A stretch of DNA of 64,000 nucleotides from Hahella sp018986435 (GTDB lineage: Bacteria > Pseudomonadota > Gammaproteobacteria > Pseudomonadales > Oleiphilaceae). The notes under the pieces were generated by a model. It did no database searches. It was not told where the DNA came from and saw only the letters and a program-made list of their open reading frames with translations. The stretch spans positions 6,200,001 to 6,264,000 of the forward strand of contig NZ_CP192738.1 of NCBI RefSeq assembly GCF_050749805.1, written 5' to 3'. Made by a program: the position numbers and the translations under genes. Within the stretch, counting starts at the first letter, position 1. Each line of letters opens with the position of its first letter. This document shows positions 61,715 to 64,000 of this stretch, piece by piece.

Positions 61715-62746
61715 TTAAGGCAGCGCAGCGATGAGATTCAATCCCGCCGTCTCTGGCAACCCCAACATAATATTCATATTTTGTACGGCCTGACCTGCTG
61801 CGCCCTTCACTAGATTATCGATCACTGAGAGCACAATCACCACGTTAGATTCAGGTTGCCGGTGCAATGAGATGCGACACAGGTTAGAGCCTCTTACCGA
61901 ACGCGTCTCCGGCAGGCTGCCAAAAGGCATTACATCGACAAAAGGTTCATCTGCATAGAACGACTCAAATAACGCCTGCAGATCGTCGTTATCCTGTTTC
62001 AGTTCCGCATACAAAGTGGCTTCTATGCCTCTGATCATTGGCACGAGATGAGGCACAAACGTCAAACCAACCGGCTCACCAGCCGCCAAACTGAGCCCCT
62101 GTTTAATTTCTGGCAGATGGCGATGTCCTGATGCGCCATAGGCTTTGAAGCTCTCGCTGACTTCACATAGCAGATTAGCGATTTTGCCTTGCCTTCCGGC
62201 GCCGCTCACACCGGACTTGGCGTCTGCGATCAGACGCTGTGTATCCACCAGCCCTTTGCTTAACAGAGGCAAGAAACCTAACTGGACGGCTGTGGGATAA
62301 CATCCTGGGTTAGCGACGAGTCGAGCGGATTTAATCGCCGCCCGGTTCACCTCCGGCAAGCCGTAAACAGCTTCAGCCAGCGCTTCGGGGGCAGTATGAG
62401 GCAGACCATACCAACGACTCCACAGTTCCGCATCTCGGATACGGAAGTCCGCTCCCAAGTCCACCACCCGCGTCCCTTTGGCCAGCAATTGCGGAACCAT
62501 TTCCAGAGCGACGCCATGAGGGGTGGCGAAAAACACCAAATCGCACTTTGATAGCTCTTCGACATCTGGGGCGCTAAAGCGTAAGTCTGTAAAACCGCGT
62601 AAATTGGGGAACATTTCCGCAACAGGAACGCCAGCGTCTCCTCGCGACGTTACTACCGCCACTTCCGCCTCTGGATGAGCCGACAGCAACCTGATCAACT
62701 CAACGCCGGTATATCCAGTGCCGCCGACAATGCCAATTTTAACCAC
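61715..62746 (-). CDS. argC: N-acetyl-gamma-glutamyl-phosphate reductase
   Basis: 343 residues from a GTG at 62746, so that the product begins MVKIGIVGGTGYTGVELIRL with the NADP-binding fold; GGAGGT lies 10 bases upstream. An in-frame TTG at 62779 is unlikely. It makes the third step of arginine synthesis. The active-site Cys is in NPGCYPTAVQLG. It heads the argC-DUF6776-bactofilin group; 168 bases separate it from DUF6776. Confidence 0.95.
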   Translation of the reverse strand: MVKIGIVGGTGYTGVELIRLLSAHPEAEVAVVTSRGDAGVPVAEMFPNLRGFTDLRFSAPDVEELSKCDLVFFATPHGVALEMVPQLLAKGTRVVDLGADFRIRDAELWSRWYGLPHTAPEALAEAVYGLPEVNRAAIKSARLVANPGCYPTAVQLGFLPLLSKGLVDTQRLIADAKSGVSGAGRQGKIANLLCEVSESFKAYGASGHRHLPEIKQGLSLAAGEPVGLTFVPHLVPMIRGIEATLYAELKQDNDDLQALFESFYADEPFVDVMPFGSLPETRSVRGSNLCRISLHRQPESNVVIVLSVIDNLVKGAAGQAVQNMNIMLGLPETAGLNLIAALP

Positions 62747-62971
62747 GAGCTTACTGACCTCCGCTAAATGCCGAACCAATTTCCCCGCACAGCCGTGGCC
62801 GCGCCGGACAATACTCTAATAAATTCGCTATACTAGCAGCTTTCCGACACCCGCGCAGAGTCAGCTTTCCTGAATTGCGGGCGGCGCTATTACATTCCAC
62901 CCTCTGGCTATAAGCCATGGCTGCATCACCTGTCGAGCAAACTCAGCAACAAGTTTGAATGGGAGAGGTTT

Positions 62972-64000
62972 GTGCTCAAACCAAACGGGAAGAAAACGCA
63001 AAAACAACAGGTTTCCGCGCTGGCTCTCAAACTGGATTTGCTATTCCAGTCTTTTCGTCGCCGCGTCGCCAGCTATGAGGCGCTGCCGCAACTCGCGCTG
63101 TTGGGTTTTCTATCCGGCTTGGCCACTGGCTTGGTCATTCTCTTGTTTCGAGCGGCAATTGAACTTCCTCTCGGTTACCTCCTGCCAGGCGACAGCGCGG
63201 AGAACTTTGAGCAATTAACGCCGCTGATGCAGTTCTGCCTGCCGATTGTCGGTGCGCTTATTCTTGCCCTATGGCTGATGCGACTGGGTGTGCAACAGCG
63301 CAAAGTCGGCGTCACTCATGTCATGGAGCGACTGGGCTACCACCAGGGTTATATTTCCCTGCGTAGCGGACTACTGCAGTTTTTCTGTGGCGTCGCCACC
63401 TTGGCCACGGGCCAAAGCGCGGGACGAGAAGGCCCCGCCGTGCATCTTGGCGCCACCAGTTCCAGCTTATTGGGTCAGTGGATGGGGCTCCCTAACAACA
63501 GTATCCGCATGCTGGTGGGTTGCGGCACCGCTGCGGCGGTGTCCGCATCCTTTAATACTCCCATCGCCGGCGTCATCTTCGCGATGGAAGTCGTCATGCT
63601 GGAATACACGATCAATGGCTTTACGCCGATTATCCTGGCGGCAGTAACCGCCGCCATCGTATCTCAGCCTATCTATGGCGATGACCCGGCTTTCGTTGTT
63701 CCAAATTTCAGCCTGAACTCTCTGGTGGAACTGCCTTACATTGTGGCTGTCGCCATATTGATCGGCATGTGCTCAGCTCTGTTCGTCAAAATCATCAGCC
63801 AGACCACGGAAAAGGTGAAAACGCCTATTCTTTGGCGTTTATTGGCGGCGGGGCTCATGACTGGCTTGGTCGCGTTGGCGCTACCTCAAATCATGGGCAT
63901 TGGTTACGACACGGTTAATGACGCCATCGCCGGCAACATTGGTTTCCTGCTGCTTCTGACCATCGCACTGGCGAAGCTGCTTGTTACTGCGACGACCATC
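62972..64000 (+). CDS. ClC-family chloride channel/transporter, 3' end beyond window
   Basis: 343 codons visible from a GTG at 62972, which has GGGAGAGG at 62961-62968. No stop appears before the window end. At least eight hydrophobic segments are seen. The gating-glutamate motif GREGPAVHLG and the later AAAVSASFNTPIAGVIFAMEV are diagnostic of ClC proteins. The usual GSGIP chloride-binding loop reads KVGVTHV here, as in a known ClC subgroup that often has C-terminal CBS domains. It is divergent from argC, with a spacer of 225 bases. Confidence 0.92.
   Translation, partial: MLKPNGKKTQKQQVSALALKLDLLFQSFRRRVASYEALPQLALLGFLSGLATGLVILLFRAAIELPLGYLLPGDSAENFEQLTPLMQFCLPIVGALILALWLMRLGVQQRKVGVTHVMERLGYHQGYISLRSGLLQFFCGVATLATGQSAGREGPAVHLGATSSSLLGQWMGLPNNSIRMLVGCGTAAAVSASFNTPIAGVIFAMEVVMLEYTINGFTPIILAAVTAAIVSQPIYGDDPAFVVPNFSLNSLVELPYIVAVAILIGMCSALFVKIISQTTEKVKTPILWRLLAAGLMTGLVALALPQIMGIGYDTVNDAIAGNIGFLLLLTIALAKLLVTATTI

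Noticed and set aside
62917..62958. 13-residue open frame before the ClC gene
   Set aside because: Too short and without a binding site; no sign of a leader peptide role.

Overview
The window reads as chromosome of a gammaproteobacterium of the Pseudomonas/Oceanospirillales type. Two conserved gene neighbourhoods support this. One is the tRNA-Thr/Tyr/Gly/Thr-tuf-tRNA-Trp-secE-nusG-rplKAJL-rpoBC-rpsLG-fusA-tuf-S10-spc-alpha run. The other is argC/DUF6776/bactofilin/erpA/DsrE-like/anmK/M23 peptidase/tyrS/rrn. The ssb-MFS<>uvrA arrangement also fits. A marine relative such as Hahella is my best guess, from memory of gene order and not from a search.

Layout. (1) 1-6149, plus strand: the tail of a surface-polysaccharide gene set. 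It holds a TPR membrane protein cut by the window start, a beta-sandwich membrane protein, a GT39-like glycosyltransferase, a heptose-1-phosphate guanylyltransferase (hddC type), gmhA and a sulfotransferase-like protein. (2) 6192-8619: three poorly known genes, namely a lipoprotein with a glycosidase-like barrel, a small lipoprotein and an orphan. (3) 8762-14868: ddl, ssb and a YajR-like MFS carrier on minus, divergent from uvrA on plus. (4) 14990-46319, all minus: the transcription and translation superregion, read right to left from tufB to rplQ, with promoters and terminators marking the E. coli-like sub-operons. (5) 46372-49212, minus: four tRNAs, a SPOR-like protein, coaX and birA. (6) About 49300-49666, plus: the decayed 3' end of an error-prone DNA polymerase gene (dnaE2). 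(7) 49721-55388, minus: a complete 16S-Ile-Ala-23S-5S rRNA operon with two promoters, antitermination boxes and RNase III stems. (8) 55401-64000: tyrS; an M23 peptidase and anmK on plus; the DsrE-like protein, erpA, bactofilin, DUF6776 and argC on minus; and the start of a ClC chloride channel running off the window.

Together the genes cover ribosome and RNA polymerase synthesis (about 40 kb). Around that core are cell-wall supply and recycling (ddl, anmK, M23), cofactor supply (coaX, birA, erpA) and DNA repair (uvrA, ssb). I found no CRISPR array, prophage, insertion sequence or defence system. The least understood parts are the polysaccharide genes at the left edge and the lipoproteins next to them. 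The most concrete new observations are the dnaE2 relic between birA and the rRNA operon, and near-perfect identity of the two tuf copies with all differences confined to the first ~50 bases.
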